Of a DNA stretch of 5,953 bases, positions 1 to 5,789 are shown in pieces. The translations under genes were made by a program, and so were the position numbers. The notes beneath the pieces are model-generated. The model was not told where the DNA came from and did no database searches. It saw nothing but the letters and a program-made list of their open reading frames with translations. The stretch lies in the NCBI GenBank assembly GCA_031289895.1, contig JAITOP010000276.1, positions 1 to 5,953 on the forward strand, given 5' to 3'. The stretch comes from Prevotellaceae bacterium (lineage in GTDB: Bacteria > Bacteroidota > Bacteroidia > Bacteroidales > UBA932). Position 1 is the first letter of the stretch, and every line of letters begins with the position of its first letter.

Positions 1-3
1 TTC

Positions 4-35
4 TTGTTGATTTGAGATTTGAAAAAGCACACAGA
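4..35 (+). repeat. Dispersed intergenic repeat, family 1, copy 1
   Basis: This stretch matches 1409-1441 with two substitutions and one inserted base. The shared core is GATTTGAAAAAGCAC followed by ACAGA here and GCAGA in the other copy. A third, partial copy starts at 504. The DNA that follows (36-70, with repeated CAGATT) is a degenerate continuation. I see no coding potential. Such repeats are common debris in Bacteroidota spacers as I remember them; no function is known to me. Confidence 0.6.
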
Positions 36-120
36 CAACGCAGATTAAACAGATTTTTGCAGATTTTTTTGTTTTTAATTTTATAACTGTATGAACTGTA
101 TAACTTTATAAACTTTATAA

Positions 121-198
121 CTTTAAAAACTTTACACTTTAAAAACTTTCTAACTTTAAAAACTTTACACTTTAAAAACTTTCTAACTTTAAAAACTT
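121..198 (+). repeat. 33-bp tandem repeat, about 2.4 copies
   Basis: Positions 121-153 and 154-186 are identical 33-bp units, and 187-198 repeats the first 12 bases of the unit. Each unit is itself two near-copies (16 and 17 bp) of CTTTAAAAACTTT followed by ACA or CTAA. Upstream, 80-120 carries degenerate versions (ACTTTATA). The perfect identity suggests recent duplication or slippage. There are no unique spacers, so this is not a CRISPR array. Iterons of a lost replicon are conceivable, but no replication gene is present. Confidence 0.9.
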
Positions 199-203
199 AT
201 TTA

Positions 204-211
204 TACATTTG
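204..211 (+). promoter_or_regulatory. Promoter-like -7 element TACATTTG, rightward
   Basis: TACATTTG fits the Bacteroidota -7 consensus TAnnTTTG. The next bases (CAACCT, then CATT) closely follow those after the uvrA promoter element on the other strand, where the run is TACCTTTG, CAACCT, GATT: 16 of 18 positions agree. No convincing TTTG -33 element lies about 19 nt upstream, where the tandem repeat sits. The next gene starts 477 nt downstream, so a real promoter here would make a long leader or a non-coding transcript that runs through the inverted-repeat element. Confidence 0.4.
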
Positions 212-265
212 CAACCTCATTTTTACCATCATATCATAATTTTTTAACACTCCGCGCAAAAATTT

Positions 266-293
266 TTGTCCTATAATTTACATTATGTTTAGT
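266..293 (+). other. dif-like XerC/XerD site, left copy
   Basis: The 28 bp divide as a dif site does: a left 11-bp arm TTGTCCTATAA, a 6-bp centre TTTACA, and a right 11-bp arm TTATGTTTAGT. The right arm matches 9 of 11 positions of the E. coli XerD-binding arm TTATGTTAAAT. The left arm ends in CCTATAA, as I recall for Firmicutes-type dif sites. The inner ATAA and TTAT are the symmetrical core of known sites. Known sites are recalled from memory and no search was run. AT-rich DNA can imitate this pattern, but the match extends well beyond the core. Confidence 0.45.
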
Positions 294-394
294 TTGGCGA
301 CAAATGTAACTTCTTTTTCAATATCTTACAAATTTAACAATGTCTTTTTGAAGTGTTAAAGAACATTTAATACACTGATTTTATTTTATTTAAA

Positions 395-422
395 ACTAAA
401 CATAATGTAAATTATAGGACAA
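395..422 (-). other. dif-like XerC/XerD site, right copy, inverted
   Basis: Read on the minus strand, this is identical base for base to the dif-like site at 266-293, including the 6-bp centre. The two XerD-type arms therefore face each other across 101 bp and the XerC-type arms face outward. Identical centres mean that recombination between the sites, if it occurred, would invert the DNA between them. The inverted arrangement also allows the two copies to pair with each other on a single strand. Confidence 0.45.
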
Positions 423-503
423 ATATTTTCCGAATCGAAGAAAAATTTAAGAAGTTAGTGAAGATAAAGAAATTAGCCTTGCAAATGAACAGAAAATTAA
501 GAA

Positions 504-537
504 TGAAAAGCACACAGATGAAAATCAATTATGAATT
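504..537 (+). repeat. Dispersed intergenic repeat, family 1, copy 2 (partial)
   Basis: This matches 1426-1460 with three substitutions and one single-base gap: TGAAAAG, CACACAGATG, AAAATCAATTATGAATT. It lacks the 5' part shared by the other two copies. The surrounding DNA (430-687) is AT-rich spacer in which I find no gene. It includes a degenerate AAAAAACTTTATGA at about 548 that resembles repeat family 2. Confidence 0.55.
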
Positions 538-687
538 TGTTGAATAAAAAAACTTTATGATGTTTTCGCGGAATAAACATAAAATTAAAAAGTTATAGAG
601 TGACGAGTTAAATAGTAAATAAAAATTAAGGAGTGTCTCGAAAATCCTATTAACAAAAGAGTAGAGAAATTTAAAAATCAACAATTT

Positions 688-1311
688 ATGGATAAAGATT
701 TATCTTTATGGTCGAAAACGACAAAAAAAATTTACACAGGGGTATTATTATACTCTTTATTAGGCATTTTGTATGCTATTATCAGCCCTGTTATTTCTCT
801 TATTGGAGGAGTTGCGGATTTTGCTAATAAGGCAGGGGCTGAGGTTTCGGTAAGTGGGTTGGATATATTTAATTACATTCTTCTTGCCGGTATTATTATT
901 GGTTATTTGTTGTTCTTTGTAGGATTAACAAATTTTGCCCAAATATTGGAGAGCAAAGACGGCAAAGCAGTGTTGGGAGTACGCAATGGCGCAATTTTGA
1001 TGATACTTGCATCCATTTGTCCTCTGATAGGGCTTCCGGACATTTTGGGCGCTATTATTAACATTGTAGGATTTATTTTAATGTTGCTTGGATATTCGAG
1101 TTTAAAAAACTCTGCAACATTTCCCTCCAATGCAAGAGTTGGTGCAAGTAATTTGTTTACCGCGATGATTTTGTCGCTGATAGGCGCAATTATTGGAATT
1201 ATACCACTTGTTGGCGGTTTTGTAAATGCAATATTAAGTCTTATCGCATTCATTTTGGTATTATCGGGCTGGGCTAAAATAAAAAATACAGCAACCAAAA
1301 TTAATCAGTAA
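688..1311 (+). CDS. Six-helix integral membrane protein, unknown function
   Basis: This 207-residue protein is not one I recognise. It is strongly hydrophobic, with likely membrane helices near residues 17-40, 59-82, 99-117, 119-137, 156-175 and 177-197. The last four form two related hairpins: residues 102-144 and 159-203 align, and both end in a short basic segment (SLKNSAT and KIKNTAT). The stretch around 66-110 resembles 122-168 in the same way, so the protein seems built from a repeated two-helix unit. The loops are short apart from about 41-58. There are no charged residues inside helices, no catalytic motif and no signal peptide. The ATG at 688 is the only usable start: the frame closes at a TAA at 616, and the next Met is residue 104. 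No Shine-Dalgarno sequence is present. It ends in tandem TAA TAA. A structural or small-molecule-binding membrane role is possible, but nothing in the sequence decides it. Confidence 0.85.
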   Translation: MDKDLSLWSKTTKKIYTGVLLYSLLGILYAIISPVISLIGGVADFANKAGAEVSVSGLDIFNYILLAGIIIGYLLFFVGLTNFAQILESKDGKAVLGVRNGAILMILASICPLIGLPDILGAIINIVGFILMLLGYSSLKNSATFPSNARVGASNLFTAMILSLIGAIIGIIPLVGGFVNAILSLIAFILVLSGWAKIKNTATKINQ

Positions 1312-1325
1312 TAACAGACATCTTT

Positions 1326-1408
1326 AAAACAATAACTTTCTCATGTTTTACTCAATAAATTTCATGTTTGTTCCTAAACTCGTAGAAAATGTGAGGAAGT
1401 TTTGTTTT
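1326..1408 (+). terminator. Long imperfect hairpin after the membrane gene, possible terminator
   Basis: Fifteen nt after the stop, 1335-1349 can pair with 1386-1400 over 15 consecutive pairs, three of which are G-U wobbles valid only in RNA. After one bulged T (1333), 1326-1332 pairs with 1402-1408, giving about 23 pairs around a 36-nt loop. The 3' side runs into TTTTGTTTTTTG, a U-rich tail. The position and tail suit transcription termination for the 688-1311 gene, but the stem is AT-rich and the loop is long for a classic terminator. A stability or processing element at the mRNA end is also possible. Confidence 0.45.
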
Positions 1409-1460
1409 TTGTTGAGTTGATGATTTGAAAAAGCACGCAGATAAAAATCAATTACGAATT
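1409..1460 (+). repeat. Dispersed intergenic repeat, family 1, copy 3 (longest)
   Basis: This copy joins the other two: its 5' part (1409-1441) matches 4-35, and its 3' part (1426-1460) matches 504-537. The order is GTTGAGTTGATGATTTG, then AAAAAGCACGCAGAT, then AAAAATCAATTACGAATT. It seems closest to the full-length form of the repeat in this window. No coding potential is visible. Confidence 0.6.
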
Positions 1461-1498
1461 ATCAATTACGAGTTACGAATCAATTACAAATTACGAAG
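1449..1498 (+). repeat. Degenerate CAATTACGA tandem repeat
   Basis: CAATTAC recurs at 1449, 1463 and 1481, each time followed by RA and then a variant of ATTACGA or GTTACGA. Similar ATTACAATT and TTACGAATT runs lie in the uvrA leader (5800-5830). This is simple low-complexity spacer DNA, and its first bases overlap the end of repeat family 1. Confidence 0.55.
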
Positions 1499-1521
1499 GA
1501 AGTTTGTATAAAAATCTTTAT

Positions 1522-1583
1522 GTTCTTCGTGAAAAACTTTGTGAACATTGTGGCTAAATTTGTGTTAAAAAACACACAAAGAC
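1522..1583 (+). repeat. Dispersed intergenic repeat, family 2, copy 1, with hairpin
   Basis: Positions 1522-1558 match 2891-2927 at 31 of 37 (GTTCTTC, then AAAAACTTTGTGAA). The 3' end forms a small hairpin, with TTTGTGT (1559-1565) and ACACAAA (1574-1580) around an 8-nt loop. The second copy has a hairpin of the same kind with an equally long loop. From memory, repeats with CTTTGTG and TTCGTG words are widespread in bacterial spacers. The rest of the spacer, 1584-1724, is AT-rich and shows nothing I can name. Confidence 0.5.
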
Positions 1584-1724
1584 AATAAACACGATATAAA
1601 TGCAGGTAAAACCCTAAATGATAAAGTATAATACATAATTATATAAATAATTTTCTCAATCTTTTTCTTAATAAATTACTCAAAAATATCATTCTGGCAT
1701 GTTTTTTGTTGCTTTACATAATTG

Positions 1725-1745
1725 ATTACAAATTTTATTTGTAAT
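1725..1745. promoter_or_regulatory. Perfect palindrome upstream of the lipoprotein gene
   Basis: ATTACAAAT (1725-1733) and ATTTGTAAT (1737-1745) are perfect 9-bp inverted arms with a 3-bp spacer. The palindrome ends 30 bp before the lipoprotein start codon. Its size, symmetry and position suit an operator for a dimeric regulator, or a small hairpin in the 5' leader. No good TAnnTTTG promoter could be placed next to it, so the relation to transcription is unknown. AT-rich DNA makes chance palindromes more likely, though 9 of 9 is a good match. Confidence 0.4.
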
Positions 1746-1775
1746 GTTAAAACAATTTATTAACAAAAAAATAAA

Positions 1776-2756
1776 ATGGAAATGAAAAAGTTAAATTATT
1801 TACTAATTGGTTTGTTTTTGGCGGTTGCTTTCAGCAGTTGCAAAAACGACAACGATGACCCCCCTGTAACACCTGCTTTTAATCCGCCAACCTCTGCGGA
1901 ATTTACAGGAATCAGGCAAAATTTTTTAGATGGTCTTATGCAAATTAAGACTTTTGATGCCACTACAGAATTGCCGTTTGTTTTTACTTCGCCCAAAGGC
2001 GTTGTGGTAACTATTGGCTATGCTGCGCACCAAGGTGGACTGCCCGTAACAGGCAATGTTCAACTTCGATATGCTGAACTTTTTGACATTGGAACTATGG
2101 CTCTTGCCAACAAACCTCTGATGGGCAAAGATAATTCGGGAAATGCTATGCCATTGGTTACAGGCGGCGAGTTTTTTATTGAGGTAACTCAAAACGGCGA
2201 AAAACTTTACGGAAATGCCAATTTGGAAGTTCCTGTGAGTTATACACAAGGAGCAAATCCAGCCGATATGACTCTATGGGGTTTAGACGAGGATTCTAAT
2301 GTTTGGGATGAGAACATGGACGGCAATATGGGGATGGAAGCCAACGGAAGTGCTAATGCGTCCTATTATTGCTGGTTACCTTTCTGCTGGGCTAATATTG
2401 ATTGGCTCTACTCACTACCGGGCGTTCAAACAGCATTGCGCGTGAAAGTACCTGATGGATACAATGCTGACAATTGTTCGGTTTATGCTGCATATCTGAC
2501 GATGCCTAACACAATTGCCCCGTTTGATATATATGATGCAACCGGAAAGTATTTTACTGAACATACCGGAATAGCGCCCATTGGCTATCAAATGTTTGTG
2601 ATTTTTATTTCGGAAGATCCGCTGACAGAGCAATTTTTATATGCGACTAAATTAGTTACTGTCGCAGCCAATCAGTATGTTACATTTACTTCCGATGATT
2701 TACACACAGGCAGTACTCAGCAAATTATTGATGCTATCAATGGTTTGTATAACTAA
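1776..2756 (+). CDS. Secreted lipoprotein, unknown function
   Basis: This 326-residue protein opens with a type II signal peptide: a basic start (MKK), a hydrophobic stretch (residues 8-19) and the lipobox FSSC, with Cys22 as the lipidated residue. The following KNDNDD is acidic and resembles signals that carry Bacteroidota lipoproteins to the cell surface, so surface exposure is inferred. Residues 68-140 hold a beta-rich segment (FTSPKGVVVTIGY, PVTGNVQLRYAELFD, GGEFFIEVTQNGEKL). Residues 198-326 hold a second domain (CWANIDW, then ALRVKVPDGYN, then IAPIGYQMFVIF). From memory, this two-part layout occurs in uncharacterised Bacteroidota lipoproteins, where the first part can resemble a ZU5 domain; I hold that loosely. 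Three Cys follow Cys22 (199, 204, 234). Start: ATG at 1776 or at 1782 (Met3), and the latter gives the more usual MKK opening. No catalytic motif is seen, so binding or adhesion is only a guess. Confidence 0.85.
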   Translation: MEMKKLNYLLIGLFLAVAFSSCKNDNDDPPVTPAFNPPTSAEFTGIRQNFLDGLMQIKTFDATTELPFVFTSPKGVVVTIGYAAHQGGLPVTGNVQLRYAELFDIGTMALANKPLMGKDNSGNAMPLVTGGEFFIEVTQNGEKLYGNANLEVPVSYTQGANPADMTLWGLDEDSNVWDENMDGNMGMEANGSANASYYCWLPFCWANIDWLYSLPGVQTALRVKVPDGYNADNCSVYAAYLTMPNTIAPFDIYDATGKYFTEHTGIAPIGYQMFVIFISEDPLTEQFLYATKLVTVAANQYVTFTSDDLHTGSTQQIIDAINGLYN

Positions 2757-2787
2757 CAAAAAGGCGGTTTATACAAATTATTTTGAA

Positions 2788-2829
2788 AAACAGGAACAGC
2801 TATTTTTTGGGGGTGCTGTTTTTCTGTTT
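2788..2829. terminator. Bidirectional terminator between the lipoprotein gene and uvrA
   Basis: AACAGC (2795-2800) pairs with GCTGTT (2815-2820). Outside a small internal loop, AAACAG (2788-2793) pairs with CTGTTT (2824-2829). The inner stem is followed by a T-run on both strands (TTTTTC rightward, CCTGTTTTTC leftward). It lies 31 nt after the lipoprotein stop and 137 nt after the uvrA stop, between convergent genes, as expected for a shared terminator. The 14-nt loop is rather long. Confidence 0.6.
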
Positions 2830-2890
2830 ATCACTGTCCGAGTGAGAATTAAAAATTAAGAATTAAGAAAAATTTTTGATTTAAAAAATC

Positions 2891-2937
2891 GTTCTTCTTT
2901 AAAAACTTTGTGAATTTTGTGATTAAAAACGCAAAGA
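2891..2937 (+). repeat. Dispersed intergenic repeat, family 2, copy 2
   Basis: This copy aligns with 1522-1558 (31 of 37) and then has its own hairpin: TTTGTG (2916-2921) opposite CGCAAA (2930-2935), with one G-T pair and an 8-nt loop. It is shorter than copy 1 between the CTTTGTGAA word and the hairpin. It sits in the 3' flank of uvrA, where it could be transcribed as part of the uvrA mRNA. Confidence 0.5.
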
Positions 2938-2966
2938 AAAATTAAAAAGTTTCTGATAAAATATGA

Positions 2967-5789
2967 TTATTTCAAAATCGCTCGTAAAAATTCGGCTGTA
3001 TAACTGTTATTACATTTTGCAACTTCTTCAGGTGTGCCGAAACACAACACTTCGCCGCCTCTTTCGCCGCCATCTTTTCCTAAATCAATTACATAATCGG
3101 CAACTTTTACAACTTCAAGATTGTGCTCAATTACAAGCACTGTATTGCCTTTATCCACAAGTTTATTTAGCACGCCAAGCAATACTCGCACATCTTCAAA
3201 ATGCAAGCCTGTTGTGGGTTCGTCGAGAATATAAAATGTTTTTCCTGTATCGCTTTTTGCAAGTTCTGTCGCCAATTTCACCCGCTGACTTTCTCCTCCC
3301 GAAAGCGTAGTTGCCTGCTGTCCAAGCGTGAGGTAGCCAAGACCAACATCCTGCAAAACTTTCAACCGCCGATAAATATTCGGAAGTTTCTCAAAAAAAT
3401 CGCAGGCTTCGTCAATTGTCATATCAAGAATTTCGCCGATATTTTTTGTTTTATAACGCACTTCAAGCGTTTCGCGATTATAGCGTTTTCCGTTGCACGT
3501 TTTGCATTTTACGTAAACATCGGGCAAAAAATTCATCTCAATAGTTTGCACGCCTGCACCTTTGCAATCTTCACAACGTCCGCCTTTTACGTTAAACGAA
3601 AATCGCCCTGCCGTATATCCGCGAATTTTAGATTCGGGAGTTTTTTCAAAAAATTTGCGAATTTCGTCGAACAATTTTGTATAAGTCGCAGGATTTGAAC
3701 GCGGTGTGCGACCTATCGGCGATTGGTCAACCTGTATAACTTTATCAATATTTTCAATTCCTTCAATCGAACTGTAAGCCAATGGATTTTGCAGCGAGCG
3801 ATAAAATTTTTGACTTAAAATAGGTTGCAAAGTTTCGTTTATCAATGTTGATTTTCCGCTGCCAGAAACGCCTGTAACGCAAATAAATTTTTCGAGCGGA
3901 AAGCTTACATCTACATTTTTCAGATTATTTCCTTTTGCTCCGCGCAATGTAAGCGTTTTCCCCGAACCTTTGCGCCGTTTGGGCGGAACGTCAATTTTCA
4001 TTTCGCCCGAAAGATATTTTGCCGTCAGCGAATTTATTTTTTTTGCCGCAAGTTGTTCAGGCGTTCCTTCAAAAAGAATTTCGCCTCCGTGTATTCCCGC
4101 ATAAGCGCCAACATCAACAACATAATCGGCTGAACGAATTGTTTCTTCGTCATGCTCGACAACAATTATTGAATTTCCTTCGTCCCGAAGTGTTTTCAGC
4201 GAATTTATAAGTTTTGTATTATCGCGCTGATGCAAGCCAATGCTCGGCTCATCAAGAATATACAACACATTTACAAGTTTCGAACCTATTTGTGTTGCCA
4301 ATCGTATCCGTTGACTTTCGCCGCCCGAAAGCGTATATGTAGCGCGGTTTAGCGACAAATAATCCAAACCTACATCAAGTAAAAACGAAAGACGTGAGCG
4401 AATTTCTTTAAGTATTTCGCGTGCAATTGACAGCTGGCGTTTCGTCAGTTTTTCTTCGATATTTTGCGACCATTCGTGAAGAGTTTTTATATCTAATTCC
4501 GATAAATCGGAAATATTTTTATCACCGATTTTAAAATATTGAGTTTGCTCATTCAGTCGTCTGCCTTGACATACAGGACATTCTACATATTTTATAAATC
4601 TGTCAGCCCAATTTTGCGACCATTCGCTACCGATAGCCTGACGCTCGTTTATAAAATTTATAACACCTTCAAAATTAATAAAATATTGCGATGCTCCGCC
4701 TTGAATTCCATCAACTCTGAACGATTCGTCAGAGCCGTAAAGTATAATGTTCATCACATCTTCGGGGATATTTTCTATCGGTTCGGTTATCGCAATTTTA
4801 TATTTTCGCAAAATTATTTCTATTCGTGAATAAATAGATACATTGCTCACTTTTCCAAGCGGTTCGATGCCTCCGTTTTTTATACTTTTTTTAGGATTTG
4901 GAATTATTTTTGTTATATCCATTTCGCTCACCGTGCCAAGTCCGTTGCAATGCGGACAAGCACCCTGCGGCGAATTAAACGAAAACGAGTGAGGCGCAGG
5001 TTCGTTGTACGAAATTCCTGTTGTTGGACACATCAAATTGCGGCTGTAATATTTTATTTCGCTGTTTTCGATATTTAAAATCATTATTGTGCCTTTGCCT
5101 TGCGACATTGCTGTTCGTACCGAATCGAGCAAGCGTTTTTCGTCTTTTTCGCTTGGAATTAATTTATCAATTACTATTTCGATAAAGTGATTTTTATATC
5201 TGTCAACTTTCATCAACGGTTTTATTTCCTGCACTTCGCCGTCGATTCGGATGTTTACAAAACCTTTTTTGCGTTGTTGCTCAAACAGTTCCTTGTAATG
5301 ACCTTTACGACCTTTTACAAGCGGCGCAAGTATCATTATTTTTTTATTGATAAAGTTTTTTATTATCATTTTCACAATTTGCTCGTCGCTGTAGCGCACC
5401 ATTTCTTCGCCCGTTTCTTTTGAATATGCGATAGATGCGCGGGCAAACAAAAGCCGCAAAAAATCATATATTTCGGTAATTGTGCCTACGGTAGAACGCG
5501 GATTGCGATTTGTTGTTTTTTGTTCTATCGCAATCACAGGGCTTAATCCAGTAATGCTTTCTACATCAGGACGTTCCATATTTCCCAAAAACTGACGCGC
5601 ATACGCCGACAATGTTTCCATATATCGCCGCTGACCTTCGGCATAAATTGTATCGAATGCCAGCGATGATTTGCCGCTGCCGCTCAGTCCGGTGATAACC
5701 GTGAACTTGTTGCGCGGAATTGTAACATCAACATTTTTCAGATTATTGGTTCTCGCCCCTACGACTTTTATTTCTTTTTCCTCAGACAT
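2967..5789 (-). CDS. uvrA: Excinuclease ABC subunit A (UvrA)
   Basis: UvrA is the damage-sensing ATPase of nucleotide excision repair. As a dimer it scans DNA, hands lesions to UvrB and leaves before UvrC cuts; it acts in the cytoplasm on the chromosome. The 940 residues equal the E. coli length, so the gene is complete. It has two ABC ATPase modules: Walker A GLSGSGKS at 34-41 and GVSGSGKST at 640-648; signature LSGGESQ at 487-493 and 829-835; Walker B YILDEP at 510-515 and 853-858. The UvrB-binding insertion falls at about 115-240. The C-terminal zinc module is intact (Cys739, 742, 762, 765), and CPVC lies at 404-407. In the first zinc module one Cys is replaced: CPTT at 254-257 pairs with CPHC at 278-281. 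I associate this with Bacteroidota rather than damage. The ATG at 5789 gives the family's usual start just before the first strand (IKVVGARTNNLKN). It is transcribed alone as far as this window shows. Confidence 0.98.
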   Translation of the reverse strand: MSEEKEIKVVGARTNNLKNVDVTIPRNKFTVITGLSGSGKSSLAFDTIYAEGQRRYMETLSAYARQFLGNMERPDVESITGLSPVIAIEQKTTNRNPRSTVGTITEIYDFLRLLFARASIAYSKETGEEMVRYSDEQIVKMIIKNFINKKIMILAPLVKGRKGHYKELFEQQRKKGFVNIRIDGEVQEIKPLMKVDRYKNHFIEIVIDKLIPSEKDEKRLLDSVRTAMSQGKGTIMILNIENSEIKYYSRNLMCPTTGISYNEPAPHSFSFNSPQGACPHCNGLGTVSEMDITKIIPNPKKSIKNGGIEPLGKVSNVSIYSRIEIILRKYKIAITEPIENIPEDVMNIILYGSDESFRVDGIQGGASQYFINFEGVINFINERQAIGSEWSQNWADRFIKYVECPVCQGRRLNEQTQYFKIGDKNISDLSELDIKTLHEWSQNIEEKLTKRQLSIAREILKEIRSRLSFLLDVGLDYLSLNRATYTLSGGESQRIRLATQIGSKLVNVLYILDEPSIGLHQRDNTKLINSLKTLRDEGNSIIVVEHDEETIRSADYVVDVGAYAGIHGGEILFEGTPEQLAAKKINSLTAKYLSGEMKIDVPPKRRKGSGKTLTLRGAKGNNLKNVDVSFPLEKFICVTGVSGSGKSTLINETLQPILSQKFYRSLQNPLAYSSIEGIENIDKVIQVDQSPIGRTPRSNPATYTKLFDEIRKFFEKTPESKIRGYTAGRFSFNVKGGRCEDCKGAGVQTIEMNFLPDVYVKCKTCNGKRYNRETLEVRYKTKNIGEILDMTIDEACDFFEKLPNIYRRLKVLQDVGLGYLTLGQQATTLSGGESQRVKLATELAKSDTGKTFYILDEPTTGLHFEDVRVLLGVLNKLVDKGNTVLVIEHNLEVVKVADYVIDLGKDGGERGGEVLCFGTPEEVAKCNNSYTAEFLRAILK

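Larger units (their letters stand above)
259..429. repeat. Inverted-repeat element with 31-bp perfect arms
   Basis: Positions 265-295 and 393-423 are perfect reverse complements (31 of 31). Allowing one mismatch, the outer ends extend the arms to 259-295 and 393-429 (36 of 37). The 97-bp centre (296-392) has no open reading frame and contains a smaller imperfect hairpin, with AGTGTTAAA at 352-360 opposite TTTAA and CACT at 366-376. As single-stranded DNA or RNA the whole element would fold into one long stem. Two readings fit: a MITE-like non-autonomous transposon, or a folded Xer attachment site, because each arm contains a dif-like sequence. No clear target-site duplication can be defined at the ends. 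Confidence 0.9.

Noticed and set aside
121..198. Possible CRISPR array
   Set aside because: The repeats are directly adjacent with no unique spacers, and no cas gene is present.
259..429. Target-site duplication flanking the inverted repeats
   Set aside because: No exact direct repeat borders the arms; the near match of AAATTTTT and AAATATTT falls within the palindromic extension and is not informative.
628..648. GGAGTGTCTCGAAAATCC as an insertion-sequence end
   Set aside because: It resembles TGTCTC-type terminal repeats I recall from some insertion sequences, but no matching inverted end or transposase is in the window.
903..1298. 131-residue open frame on the minus strand
   Set aside because: It lies wholly antisense to the membrane-protein gene and has no recognisable domain; the hydrophobic plus-strand frame explains the sequence better.
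1555..1562. TAAATTTG as a promoter for the lipoprotein gene
   Set aside because: It lies inside a dispersed repeat, more than 200 nt upstream, and the nearest TTTG is only 13 nt away instead of about 19.
688..2756. A defence or toxin system made of the membrane protein and the lipoprotein
   Set aside because: The genes are 464 bp apart with a hairpin between them, have no effector or nuclease motif, and show no sign of being co-transcribed.
2677..2859. 60-residue open frame on the plus strand
   Set aside because: It overlaps the end of the lipoprotein gene in another frame, runs through the terminator hairpin and has no protein-like features.
3201..3698. 165-residue and several shorter plus-strand frames inside uvrA
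   Set aside because: All are antisense to a complete, conserved uvrA and show no family motifs.
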